A DNA stretch of 38,563 nucleotides from assembly GCA_012838235.1 (NCBI GenBank), contig DUPQ01000070.1, forward strand, positions 77,454-116,016, read 5' to 3'. Below are positions 1 to 7,719 of this stretch, piece after piece. The notes below the pieces were generated by a model that saw nothing but the letters and a program-made list of their open reading frames with translations, searched no databases and was not told where the DNA came from. How positions within the stretch are numbered: position 1 is the first letter of the stretch; the number at the start of each line of letters is the position of its first letter. Both the position numbers and the translations under genes were made by a program. The DNA is from Clostridiaceae bacterium. Lineage in GTDB: Bacteria > Bacillota > Clostridia > DUPQ01.

Positions 1-879
1 TTCTATATACTTAGCGGGATAGGGCCATAATGTTATCGGTCGGATAAGTCCCGCTTTTATTCCTTCTTTCCTTGCCGTATTTACCGCGGTTCTGCATATT
101 CTGGACGAAGCTCCGTATGCAACCAGTATTATATCGGCATCATCGGTCAGGTATTCGTCCGCCATCTGTTCTTCTTTTTTAATAACCTCATATTTCTCAT
201 ATCTTTTCTTCACCAGCTCTTCCAATGCCTGCGGCGTAAGATAAAGAGAGTTTATTACATTGTGAGGTCTGCTGTTTCGGTGACCGCATGCCGCCCACGG
301 CTTTTCTATAGGGCAATCGGTCGCATTAGCAGTTTTAAGCTCCACCGGCTCCATCATCTGTCCTAACATACCGTCGGACAGTATCATAACCGGCATTCTG
401 TATTTGTCGGCATTGTCAAATGCCAGAGCAACCAGATCGGTCATTTCCTGTACCGTTGAAGGTGCATATACCATAAGATGAAAATCCCCGTGTCCCGTGG
501 CTCTGGTAGCCTGCCAGTAGTCGGCCTGTGAAGGCTGTATGCCTCCTAAGCCCGGTCCTCCTCTCTGTACATTGACTATCACTGCGGGTAAATCGCTTCC
601 GGCGATATAGGAGATACCTTCCGATTTAAGGCTTATTCCCGGTGAAGAAGAGGATGTCATTGCTCTTTTTCCTGCGGCGGATGCTCCCAAGACCATGTTG
701 ATTGCTGCAATTTCCGATTCCGCCTGTAAATAAACACCGCCTATCTTGGGCATTTTCTTTGCCATATAGGCAGCCAATTCCGTCTGGGGTGTTATGGGAT
801 ATCCGAAGAAGTGCCTGCATCCCGCCATAATGGCGGCTTCAGCCAGCGCTTCGTTACCTTTCATCAATACTTTTGCCAT
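1..879 (-). CDS. vorB: 2-oxoacid:ferredoxin oxidoreductase, VorB-type alpha subunit (3' end outside window)
   Basis: Reading left from ATG at 879, 293 codons are open to the window edge, so the C-terminus is missing. The start MAKVLMKGNEALAEAA and the YPITPQTE motif at about residues 27-34 are typical of the pyrimidine-domain subunit of archaeal/clostridial-type 2-oxoacid:ferredoxin oxidoreductases. So are the stretches TSSSSPGISL and QRGGPGLGG. Members oxidatively decarboxylate a 2-oxoacid (2-ketoisovalerate, 2-oxoglutarate or similar) to an acyl-CoA and reduce ferredoxin in the cytoplasm. It follows the ferredoxin subunit gene by 6 bp, so they are one transcript; the TPP-binding beta and gamma subunits are presumably just left of the window. 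The Vor versus Kor choice is not decided by what is visible; Vor is preferred because subunits of this length with a separate small ferredoxin subunit are usually so labelled. Confidence 0.9.
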   Translation of the reverse strand, partial: MAKVLMKGNEALAEAAIMAGCRHFFGYPITPQTELAAYMAKKMPKIGGVYLQAESEIAAINMVLGASAAGKRAMTSSSSPGISLKSEGISYIAGSDLPAVIVNVQRGGPGLGGIQPSQADYWQATRATGHGDFHLMVYAPSTVQEMTDLVALAFDNADKYRMPVMILSDGMLGQMMEPVELKTANATDCPIEKPWAACGHRNSRPHNVINSLYLTPQALEELVKKRYEKYEVIKKEEQMADEYLTDDADIILVAYGASSRICRTAVNTARKEGIKAGLIRPITLWPYPAKYIE

Positions 880-885
880 ATTATC

Positions 886-1092
886 CTACCTTTCCACCGT
901 TATTGCCACATCGGGGCACATTATTGCACAGGATGCGCAACCGGTACACTTTGACTGATCGACAACCTGTGCGGGACGGTAACCCTTGCTGTTAATCTTA
1001 TCGGGTGACAGTACAAGTATTTTCCTCGGACAGGCTGCTACACATAAACCGCAACCTTTGCATTTAGTCTCATCTATTATCGCTTTTGCCAT
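886..1092 (-). CDS. 2x[4Fe-4S] ferredoxin subunit of 2-oxoacid oxidoreductase
   Basis: A 68-residue protein with two CxxCxxCxxxCP clusters (CKGCGLCVAACP and CTGCASCAIMCP), the layout of bacterial 8Fe-8S ferredoxins. In this family it is the VorD/KorD-like electron-transfer subunit that carries electrons from the TPP site to free ferredoxin. I chose ATG at 1092 over the upstream in-frame TTG at 1107 because AAGGAGG lies 6 bases before it, and MAKAIIDE matches the usual N-terminus. It lies between the ATPase gene (stop 1104) and vorB (start 879), each within about a dozen bases, so it is part of the same leftward operon. Confidence 0.92.
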   Translation of the reverse strand: MAKAIIDETKCKGCGLCVAACPRKILVLSPDKINSKGYRPAQVVDQSKCTGCASCAIMCPDVAITVER

Positions 1093-1103
1093 TTCGGCCT
1101 CCT

Positions 1104-1793
1104 TCAATTAACTTCCCACGGCGTTTTTACAAACACTTCCACCGGGTAAAGATGCTGTGTTATTATTCCCCCCGTTGCCGATATTTCCTGCTCCTTAATC
1201 ATACTTACGGGATATGTGGTGCACAATATCGGTAAGTTAACCGCTTCCGATACTTTCTCTGCATATTCCATGGACTCAAGTATCGTCTTGGCATCGGTAT
1301 AGTCTTTAAGATGCGTATTATTCACGATATATGTCGCCTTCAATCGGGAAGCGGACTCTATGGAATAAAGCATCTCGGCAGCATCATGCACATTTTCTAT
1401 CATGGCTCTTTTGCCGTTTATTACATAAAGCATATCATATTCTTTGCCTGTAATGTTGCGGAAAAACTGCCCCATTACCGTTGCACCGGCATCGTCTCCT
1501 CCCATATCGAACAGGGAATATCCGGATCTGTCGAATGCCGAATACATTTCAGCCGGTATTGCGGGAGCATCCAGGTTGGTGTTGGCATAAACGGGGGCTA
1601 TTACCTTTATGCCTTTTGAATCCAACATTTCACTATGGTCGGAAGAGCGGAAGTAGGGATTTACTATATCCATATCGGTCAGTGTTACGGGATATCCTTG
1701 CTTTCTTAAATCCACGGCAAGGTTGACGGCAAAATTGGTTTTTCCGCTTCCGTAATGTCCGCATATGATTATGATTTTCTTCAGTCTCTTCAT
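1104..1793 (-). CDS. MinD/ParA-like P-loop ATPase at head of oxidoreductase operon
   Basis: A 229-residue protein beginning with a deviant-type P-loop, CGHYGSGKTN at about residues 11-20, followed by a TDMDIVNPYF segment and VINGKRAMIEN. This resembles the SIMIBI class of nucleotide-binding proteins (MinD, Mrp, CooC and relatives). It is the first gene of the leftward transcript that continues into the ferredoxin and VorB subunits. The context suggests a role in assembly or activation of the iron-sulfur oxidoreductase, but that is inference. The ribosome site before ATG 1793 is weak (GGGT). It could also be an unrelated housekeeping ATPase co-transcribed by chance. Confidence 0.75.
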   Translation of the reverse strand: MKRLKKIIIICGHYGSGKTNFAVNLAVDLRKQGYPVTLTDMDIVNPYFRSSDHSEMLDSKGIKVIAPVYANTNLDAPAIPAEMYSAFDRSGYSLFDMGGDDAGATVMGQFFRNITGKEYDMLYVINGKRAMIENVHDAAEMLYSIESASRLKATYIVNNTHLKDYTDAKTILESMEYAEKVSEAVNLPILCTTYPVSMIKEQEISATGGIITQHLYPVEVFVKTPWEVN

Positions 1794-1824
1794 ATTACCC
1801 GCACTTAAAAATTATTTACTCCGT

Positions 1825-1853
1825 AGTATATCATTTATTTTTGTTAATTTGAA
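1825..1853 (-). promoter_or_regulatory. Promoter of the leftward oxidoreductase operon
   Basis: On the minus strand TTCAAA (1853-1848) and TATACT (1830-1825) are 17 bases apart, 32 bases before the ATG at 1793. It is back-to-back with the rightward promoter at 1891-1919. The 151-bp gap between the two genes is AT-rich and could hold an operator for the XRE-cupin regulator. Confidence 0.55.
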
Positions 1854-1890
1854 TATATATGTGTAAATAAGTACCGGAAATTCATTTTTA

Positions 1891-1919
1891 TTGCATTTGT
1901 ATGCATATATATGTAAAAT
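1891..1919 (+). promoter_or_regulatory. Promoter of the XRE-cupin / acyl-CoA synthetase operon
   Basis: TTGCAT (1891-1896), 17 bases, then TAAAAT (1914-1919), 26 bases before the ATG at 1945. The spacer contains ATGCATATATATG, a partly palindromic element that could be an operator. Confidence 0.5.
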
Positions 1920-1944
1920 GAGGGGTAACAGAACGGAGGTTGTC

Positions 1945-2529
1945 ATGGAACTGGAAATATCGGAAATAGCCCAAAGAATCAGAACACTCAGGGAAATATT
2001 TGATTTTACTGTAGAGGAGATGGCGTCCGCTACCAATGTATCGGTTGAGGATTACATTAAGCTGGAAAGCGGCAAATCTTCCGACTATTCATTTACTTTC
2101 CTGTACAGATGTGCGGAAAAGTTCAATGTGGATATAGTGGAAATATTGACAGGGGAAAACCCGCATCTCGGACAGTATGCAATTATACGGAAGGGTAAAG
2201 GATTACCCATTAAAAGAAGAGAGTACTTCTTATACAGCCACCTTGCTCCCAATTTTAAAAACAAGACCGCGGAGCCTTTCTTAGTAAGAGCGCCTTATAA
2301 CGAGAAGGAGTATAACGAGCCTCTGAAGATGAATAAGCATGAAGGTCAGGAGTTCGACTATATCCTGGAAGGTGCATTGAAATTCCAACACGGTGACCGT
2401 GAGGAAATGTTGTATGCCGGAGATTCGGTCTACTACAATTCCGGAATAGAACACGGTATGACGGCGGCTTTGGGGAAGGAATGTGTTTTTCTTGCAATAG
2501 TGATGAAGGATGTAAGTAAGGAGCGGTAA
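1945..2529 (+). CDS. XRE-family transcriptional regulator with C-terminal cupin domain
   Basis: A 194-residue protein. Residues about 5-60 form a Cro/cI-type helix-turn-helix (IAQRIRTLREIFDFTVEEMASATNVS then YIKLESGK, read as two adjoining segments). Residues about 110-190 are a cupin-2 barrel with EGQEFDYILEGALKF and GDSVYYNSGIEHGM. Such proteins sense a small ligand in the barrel and control adjacent metabolic genes. I preferred ATG 1945, preceded by GGAGG, over the upstream ATG at 1891, which falls inside the promoter. Its stop overlaps the start of the acyl-CoA synthetase by one base (TAATG), so translation is coupled. It probably regulates itself, the synthetase and the divergent oxidoreductase; the ligand is unknown, plausibly an acyl-CoA or carboxylate. 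Confidence 0.85.
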   Translation: MELEISEIAQRIRTLREIFDFTVEEMASATNVSVEDYIKLESGKSSDYSFTFLYRCAEKFNVDIVEILTGENPHLGQYAIIRKGKGLPIKRREYFLYSHLAPNFKNKTAEPFLVRAPYNEKEYNEPLKMNKHEGQEFDYILEGALKFQHGDREEMLYAGDSVYYNSGIEHGMTAALGKECVFLAIVMKDVSKER

Positions 2530-4178
2530 TGAGAAATATAAATTTGAGATATGTTGATGAAAGTTATGATGAGTTCGGTGTGCTTAAGAGTTTTAAGCTT
2601 AAGTACCCGGACAACTTCAACTTCGGATATGATGTGGTGGATGACATAGCAATAAATGATCCCCACAGGAAGGCCCTTGTGTGGTGCAATCCCGAAGGAG
2701 AAGAGAGAATATATACGTTTGCAGATATAAAGAGGCTGTCCGACAAGACCGCCAACTATTTACGGTCGCTGGGAATAGAGAAAGGCGATAAGGTAATAGT
2801 CATTCTGAAACGCCATTACCAGTTTTGGTATACATCGGTAGCTCTGCATAAGTTGGGAGCAATAATGATTCCCGTTACATTCATGATAACCGCCCATGAT
2901 GCCGAGTACAGGATAAACGCCGCTTCGGTAAAGGCGGTCATATGCACGGGTGAGGGACATGCCGCACAGGCTATAGATGATGTTCTGAATATTTGCCCCT
3001 CTCTTTCCGTCCGTATCATGGCACACGGTCATAAAGAGGGATGGAGCGATTTCGACAAAGGTGTGCAACTGGCCGATGAATACTTTGAAAGAGTGGAAAC
3101 GCATGTAAAAGAACCGCTGCTTATGTATTTTTCTTCGGGCACTTCCGGTTATCCCAAAATGGTACTGCATAACCATACATATTCATTGGCACATCTTCTG
3201 ACCGCAAAGCACTGGCATAATGTCCATCCCGAAGGACTGCATCTTACCATAGCCGATACCGGATGGGGAAAAGCCGTCTGGGGCAAACTTTACGGACAGT
3301 GGCTGATGGAGGCTGCGGTTTTTGCATTTGATTACGACAAATTCAATGCGGCGGAAATATTGTCCCTTATACCCAAGTATAAGATAACTACACTTTGCTG
3401 TCCGCCTACAATGTTCAGGTTTTTCATAAAAGAAGGGTTGGAAAAATTCGACCTTTCCTCGCTTACTTATGCCACCACGGCGGGTGAGGCATTGAATCCC
3501 GATGTGTTTGAAACCTGGTACAAGGTAACCGGCCTTAAACTTATGGAAGGATTCGGACAGACCGAAACGATACTGGCCGTATGCAACCTTGTCAATATGC
3601 AACCCAAACCGGGATCCATAGGCAAACCTTCACCTCTGTACGAGATAGACCTTCTGGATACCGACGGCAATGTATGTCCCACAGGTGTTACGGGTGAGAT
3701 ATGTATAAAGATATCAAACCGTTATCCCGACGGGTTGATGGACTGTTACTACCGCAATAAGGAAATGACCGACTGTACTATCTATAACGGGTACTACCAT
3801 ACCGGCGATACCGCATGGAAGGATGAGGACGGCTATTTATGGTATGTGGGAAGGAACGACGATATTATAAAGTCGTCCGGTTACAGAATAGGTCCGTTCG
3901 AGATAGAGAGCGTACTTAACAGCCATCCCAAAGTACTGGAAAGTGCGGTTACCGGAGTGCCCGATGAGATAAGAGGGCAGATTGTAAAAGCAACGGTAGT
4001 GTTGGCAAAGGGCTACAGTCCTTCTCCGGAACTGGTAAAAGAGCTGCAGGACTTTGTCAAGCATGAAACCGCACCGTATAAATATCCCAGAGTTATTGAA
4101 TTTGTCCGGGAACTTCCCAAAACGGTTAACGGGAAAATCCGAAGAGCGGCGATAAGAGAACGGGATAGACAAGCTTGA
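2529..4178 (+). CDS. AMP-forming acyl-CoA synthetase (acetyl/medium-chain acyl-CoA synthetase-like)
   Basis: A 549-residue ANL-superfamily enzyme that would activate a carboxylic acid to acyl-CoA with ATP via acyl-AMP. Visible motifs in order: phosphate loop MYFSSGTSGYPK (about residues 199-210), GFGQTE, YHTGDTAWKDEDGY, the hinge YVGRNDDIIKSSGYRIGPFEIES (two adjoining motifs), and the C-terminal catalytic lysine K536 in VNGKIRR. The length is normal for the medium-chain/ACSM-like branch. It overlaps the upstream regulator by one base and is divergent from a 2-oxoacid:ferredoxin oxidoreductase that makes or consumes acyl-CoA. The pair could interconvert a branched or aromatic acid, its CoA ester and the 2-oxoacid; the substrate cannot be read from sequence alone. 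Confidence 0.88.
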   Translation: MRNINLRYVDESYDEFGVLKSFKLKYPDNFNFGYDVVDDIAINDPHRKALVWCNPEGEERIYTFADIKRLSDKTANYLRSLGIEKGDKVIVILKRHYQFWYTSVALHKLGAIMIPVTFMITAHDAEYRINAASVKAVICTGEGHAAQAIDDVLNICPSLSVRIMAHGHKEGWSDFDKGVQLADEYFERVETHVKEPLLMYFSSGTSGYPKMVLHNHTYSLAHLLTAKHWHNVHPEGLHLTIADTGWGKAVWGKLYGQWLMEAAVFAFDYDKFNAAEILSLIPKYKITTLCCPPTMFRFFIKEGLEKFDLSSLTYATTAGEALNPDVFETWYKVTGLKLMEGFGQTETILAVCNLVNMQPKPGSIGKPSPLYEIDLLDTDGNVCPTGVTGEICIKISNRYPDGLMDCYYRNKEMTDCTIYNGYYHTGDTAWKDEDGYLWYVGRNDDIIKSSGYRIGPFEIESVLNSHPKVLESAVTGVPDEIRGQIVKATVVLAKGYSPSPELVKELQDFVKHETAPYKYPRVIEFVRELPKTVNGKIRRAAIRERDRQA

Positions 4179-4203
4179 GGAATGGAAAAATATGATATTT
4201 TAT

Positions 4204-4232
4204 GTGAAAAATATACTATTTAGTGTTATACT
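4204..4232 (+). promoter_or_regulatory. Promoter of the small lipoprotein gene
   Basis: GTGAAA (4204-4209), a 17-base spacer and TATACT (4227-4232), followed by a leader of about 70 bases to the ATG at 4311. No convincing terminator separates it from the upstream synthetase stop at 4178. Confidence 0.4.
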
Positions 4233-4310
4233 ATTGTTTAGAAGATTTTTTTAATATATTATTATACGAGTTATTTAATAATGAATTCAAATTGAATTGA
4301 GGAGTTGGAA

Positions 4311-4781
4311 ATGAGAAAAAACACAGCAGTTAAATTTTTGATATCGGTAATGGTTGTAGTTCTGGCACTTTCATTAGCCGGTTGCGGACCCAAAGCCAGA
4401 GTAAGAGAAGAGGTTGAACTTTTCGTTGAGAAAGCAAATGCACTGGATTATCAGGGTATGTTTGATCTTATGGCACCGGAAACCGTAAGAGAAATAAGAG
4501 GGAATAAATCCGTTGCGGATTTTCTTAAAGAGAAGACATCTGCGGAAATTGCGGATGCTATAGTGAAACAGCTTCTTCCTGCACCGGTAGGTGATGCCGA
4601 GCAGTTCTTAAAGACACTTACCATGGAGTATGAAGGTGCTGATATAAGAGAGGATTTTTCTTCATTGTATTGTGTTGTGACATATGAGATAGACGGACAG
4701 AAATTTGAAAAAGACGCCGTATTCAATATGCTCAGGAAGAATGTTTCGGAACCCTGGACAGTGAGAGACATAGCTCTTTAA
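4311..4781 (+). CDS. Small secreted lipoprotein, NTF2-like
   Basis: A 156-residue protein with a signal peptide and lipobox: a basic N-terminus MRKNTAVK, a hydrophobic stretch, then LSLAGC. Cys24 or thereabouts would be lipidated and anchored to the outer face of the membrane. The mature part (VREEVELFVEKANALDYQGMF and a C-terminal strand ending PWTVRDIAL, separate segments) resembles small NTF2-like or DUF4878-type domains, in which a helix pair packs on a beta sheet. The function is unknown. ATG 4311 is preceded by GAGGAG at the right distance; the TTG at 4305 overlaps that site and was rejected. It is flanked by promoter 4204-4232 and a weak hairpin at 4868-4890, so it is probably transcribed alone. 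Confidence 0.75.
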   Translation: MRKNTAVKFLISVMVVVLALSLAGCGPKARVREEVELFVEKANALDYQGMFDLMAPETVREIRGNKSVADFLKEKTSAEIADAIVKQLLPAPVGDAEQFLKTLTMEYEGADIREDFSSLYCVVTYEIDGQKFEKDAVFNMLRKNVSEPWTVRDIAL

Positions 4782-4867
4782 TTCGGACCGATTCCTTGTA
4801 GAGGAATATAACTGAATAGTCTTTACCGAAAAGGTACGGACGGGTTTTTTAAGAGAGACAATAACAG

Positions 4868-4890
4868 GAGGAAAGTATAATGCTTTCCTC
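4868..4890 (+). terminator. Weak hairpin after the lipoprotein gene
   Basis: An 8-bp perfect stem GAGGAAAG / CTTTCCTC with a 7-base loop, followed only by TTTAT, so termination may be partial. It lies between the lipoprotein (stop 4781) and thpR (start 4946). Confidence 0.4.
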
Positions 4891-4945
4891 TTTATATGGA
4901 AAGAATACTCATCATTTGATATACTGATATTCAGGGAGAACAGAT

Positions 4946-5482
4946 ATGAGAACATTTATAGCGATTAATTTCCATCATGATGTAAAGGACCGTTTGTTTA
5001 ACATAGAGAGAAGTTTGAAGAGCATGGCGGAAAGAGGCAGGTTTACTTCCAAAGACAATCTGCATCTGACACTTATCTTTTTAGGCGAGATAGCAGAAGA
5101 CAGGGTAAAGCTTGCGCAGCTGTGTGTAAAGAACATATCGGCGCCCAAGTTTGACATGGTTGTCAACAGGTTGGGGAAATTCAGAAGACCGGACGGAGAT
5201 ATATACTGGGCGGGGCTGGAGACCAATCCCGTTCTCAATTCCATATACAGTCAACTCTACAGCAACTTAAGTTCCTATGACTTTTACATCAAAGACAGTG
5301 AATATGTTCCTCATCTTACACTTGCCAGAGATTATGTGCTGAAAGATAAAGAAGCGATGGAAAGATATAAAGAGAATTTCGAAAAGATAAGTATTCATGT
5401 GGAAAGCATTCATCTCATGAAATCGGAGATTATAGACAGAAAGCTTACCTATACCGTTCTTTATACAAAGGAACTGGATTAA
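4946..5482 (+). CDS. thpR: RNA 2',3'-cyclic phosphodiesterase (LigT/ThpR family)
   Basis: A 178-residue 2H-phosphoesterase. It carries the two catalytic HxTx motifs, HLTLIFLG with H40 and T42, and HLTLAR with H123 and T125. The N-terminus MRTFIAINF is typical of ThpR/LigT. The family opens 2',3'-cyclic phosphates on RNA ends to 2'-phosphates. This window also contains RtcB, which joins ends carrying 2',3'-cyclic phosphate; they are 11.5 kb apart, so the functional link is only thematic. A GGGAG ribosome site lies 9 bases before the ATG. The gene ends just before the bidirectional terminator at 5536-5565. Confidence 0.9.
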   Translation: MRTFIAINFHHDVKDRLFNIERSLKSMAERGRFTSKDNLHLTLIFLGEIAEDRVKLAQLCVKNISAPKFDMVVNRLGKFRRPDGDIYWAGLETNPVLNSIYSQLYSNLSSYDFYIKDSEYVPHLTLARDYVLKDKEAMERYKENFEKISIHVESIHLMKSEIIDRKLTYTVLYTKELD

Positions 5483-5535
5483 GCAGAATATAATGTAAAC
5501 AACAAAACCGTTAAGGATTTTTCCGGAAAGCACAT

Positions 5536-5565
5536 AAAAAGAGCATCATACAAGATGCTCCTTTT
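5536..5565. terminator. Bidirectional intrinsic terminator between thpR and the leftward operon
   Basis: A 7-bp stem GAGCATC / GATGCTC (5541-5547 and 5554-5560) around a 6-base loop, with CTTTT on the plus side and TTTTT on the minus side. It sits between the convergent stops at 5482 and 5583 and can serve both genes. Confidence 0.8.
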
Positions 5566-5582
5566 AAGTTATGAATTAATAT

Positions 5583-6446
5583 TTATCTGTCAATTCTTAC
5601 GGTTTTCTTCTGCTCCAGCGATTTTTCTATGGCATTCATCACCAATACCGGCATCAGCAATTGGTCATCGGTAAGAGGCGATTTACCTGTTCTGACCATA
5701 TCCACAAAGTCTTTGAATTCCGCAATGAATATTCCCGACATATCCAGATATCGTACATCCACATCGGTTTCTCCGTATATGACCGAAACGTATTTTTTGG
5801 AATTGGCAAACTGCATGGTTATATCATACTTGTCATAATGAGCAATTGCCGTTATATGCCCGTTGTTTAAGAATGCGGATATCGCTTTTATATCCATTCC
5901 GTAAACCGCCAGTGTCATTTCCACAAGATGAGATGCGTAGAAATAAAGTCCGCCGTATTCGCTCTCGACCGAAGCGGGGAAGTTGAGCACTCCGGAATAT
6001 ATTCTTCCGAAAGTCTCTTGCTCCACCAGTTTCTTAAGTTCCAGTATTTGCGGTGAGTATTTGCATCCCGAACCGCCGCTGACGGGCACTTTCTTTTGTT
6101 TTGCCGTCTTTAATATTTCTCTGGCTTCCGCCGGATCTATTGTAAACGGCTTGTCTATAAATGCGGGCTTTCCTTTTTCTATAAACGGCAGTGAACAGGA
6201 TTTATGGTATTTACCGTGCCTGTTGGTCACTATGACACAATCCACCAGGTCCATCATTTCCAAAGGATTATCCACTATTACCGCATCGGTAATACCGCAT
6301 TTTTCTATTATATTCTCCGACGGTGCTTTTTCCAGCGCATAAAAAGCCGTTATCTTAAAATCCTTGTATTCTTCCTTGAAACATATCTCTTTTGCAAAAG
6401 CAAGTGCATGTGAGTTTTCCGTTCCCAGCATTCCTACTCTGAACAT
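5583..6446 (-). CDS. Gfo/Idh/MocA-family oxidoreductase
   Basis: A 287-residue NAD(P)-dependent dehydrogenase. The N-terminal Rossmann segment is MFRVGMLGTENSHALAF. The usual EKP catalytic motif appears as IDKP with K99 and P100. A later ASHLVEM helix resembles the conserved His-containing helix of the family. It is short for the family (usually 330-400 residues), having a compact C-terminal sheet domain. It is the last gene of a leftward operon, starting 15 bp after the DegT-type aminotransferase, with AGGAGG 7 bases before the ATG. The pairing with a sugar/cyclitol aminotransferase suggests it makes the keto substrate for transamination, as in amino-sugar and aminocyclitol pathways; this is inference. 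It is only distantly similar to the three tandem paralogues at 22118-25932. Confidence 0.83.
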   Translation of the reverse strand: MFRVGMLGTENSHALAFAKEICFKEEYKDFKITAFYALEKAPSENIIEKCGITDAVIVDNPLEMMDLVDCVIVTNRHGKYHKSCSLPFIEKGKPAFIDKPFTIDPAEAREILKTAKQKKVPVSGGSGCKYSPQILELKKLVEQETFGRIYSGVLNFPASVESEYGGLYFYASHLVEMTLAVYGMDIKAISAFLNNGHITAIAHYDKYDITMQFANSKKYVSVIYGETDVDVRYLDMSGIFIAEFKDFVDMVRTGKSPLTDDQLLMPVLVMNAIEKSLEQKKTVRIDR

Positions 6447-6460
6447 TTTGTGACCTCCTG

Positions 6461-7705
6461 TTAACCTTTCTTGAAATATTCCGTAACTTTAACTATGGAA
6501 TCAATTATATCCTGTATATCCTGTTCGGTATAGAACTCATTGAGATTGAGACGTACCGCGGTATCCAGTATTTCTTCCGCAACCGGACACAATCCTTTGG
6601 GATAGGATATGTCTTTTCCGTAATACTTGGAATCAAACGGAGCATGGGTGCCCTGATATCCTTCCTTATTCTGAAACATATCATAAAGATATACCACGGA
6701 AGGTATATATCCTCTCTGGCATCCTATTCCCTCGGCCTTTAAAGCTTCGGCAAATGTCGTTGTATCTGTGCCTACTATTTTGGGATCTATTCTGAACATA
6801 TAGAACCAGAAACTGGACTGGTTGCCTTTTTTCACTTCATGAGGATAAACGCCTTTTAAGTGTTTAATTCCCTCGGTTATCATTTCGCCGTAGCGTTTTC
6901 TTGTGGCACATATTTTTTCCAGTTTATCCAATTGTGCTATTCCCACTGCGGCGGTAAGCTCGTTCATCCTGTAGTTGGGAGCCAGATATTCTATTACTCT
7001 TAAGGCGGCGCCTTTGGAAAATCTGTTGTAGTTCTTATCGGCAAACATGAATGTTTTAACATAAAGGTCGGGATTGTTAACTAAAACCAATCCTCCGTCT
7101 CCCGCGGAGATGTGCTTGAAATCGTTCAGACTGAAGCAGCCCATATCACCTATGGTTCCCGCCAGACGTCCTTTGTATCTGCACATAAAGCTCTGAGCAC
7201 AGTCTTCCACCACAAAAACATTGTGCTTTCTTGCAATTGCCATTATTTCATCCATTTCAGCCGGATTTCCCGCAAGATGCACCACTACAATGGCTTTGGT
7301 TTTTTCGGTAATGCATTTCTCTATGCTCTTGGGATCCATATTGTATGTATGCGGATCCAGGTCTGCAAACACGGGAATGGCATTCTGATACATAATTCCT
7401 ATTATGCTTCCCATGTCGGTGATAGGGGAGGTTATGACCTCGTCTCCTTCCGTTACACCCAAAGCGCCTAAAGCTACATGGATAGCTGCGGTACCCGACG
7501 ATGCGGCCACACAGTGTTCCACTCCGTACATCTTAGCGAACTTGGCGCACAATGTCTTGACTTTGTTTCCCGACCAGTAGAACAAAGTGTTCTGATCCAG
7601 TGCTTCTTTGAGCTGGGTAAGTTCTTCTTCCCCGAATCTTCTTCCCGTACCGTAAGGTTGCTGTTTTACTTTCTCGCCGCCGTATAAGGCAAGTTGCTTT
7701 TTCAT
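6461..7705 (-). CDS. DegT/DnrJ/EryC1/StrS-family PLP aminotransferase
   Basis: A 414-residue fold-type I aminotransferase of the sugar/cyclitol class. Visible landmarks are SSGTAAIHVALGALG (residues 69-83, cofactor phosphate binding), VVEDCAQS with D168 (pyridine nitrogen), and SLNDFKHISAGDGG with K197 as the probable internal aldimine lysine. A typical C-terminal LNEFYTEQDIQDII segment follows. It would transfer an amino group, usually from glutamate, to a keto-sugar or keto-cyclitol. The SD GGAGG lies 10 bases before the ATG. It sits 14 bp after the M55 peptidase and 14 bp before the Gfo/Idh/MocA gene, so the three are co-transcribed. The exact substrate is unknown. Confidence 0.88.
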   Translation of the reverse strand: MKKQLALYGGEKVKQQPYGTGRRFGEEELTQLKEALDQNTLFYWSGNKVKTLCAKFAKMYGVEHCVAASSGTAAIHVALGALGVTEGDEVITSPITDMGSIIGIMYQNAIPVFADLDPHTYNMDPKSIEKCITEKTKAIVVVHLAGNPAEMDEIMAIARKHNVFVVEDCAQSFMCRYKGRLAGTIGDMGCFSLNDFKHISAGDGGLVLVNNPDLYVKTFMFADKNYNRFSKGAALRVIEYLAPNYRMNELTAAVGIAQLDKLEKICATRKRYGEMITEGIKHLKGVYPHEVKKGNQSSFWFYMFRIDPKIVGTDTTTFAEALKAEGIGCQRGYIPSVVYLYDMFQNKEGYQGTHAPFDSKYYGKDISYPKGLCPVAEEILDTAVRLNLNEFYTEQDIQDIIDSIVKVTEYFKKG

Positions 7706-7719
7706 TCAGTTTTTTCCTC

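Noticed and set aside
4185-4220. AAAATAT/ATATTTT palindrome as terminator after the acyl-CoA synthetase
   Set aside because: The two arms leave a loop of only one base and consist of A and T alone, so no stable hairpin is expected.
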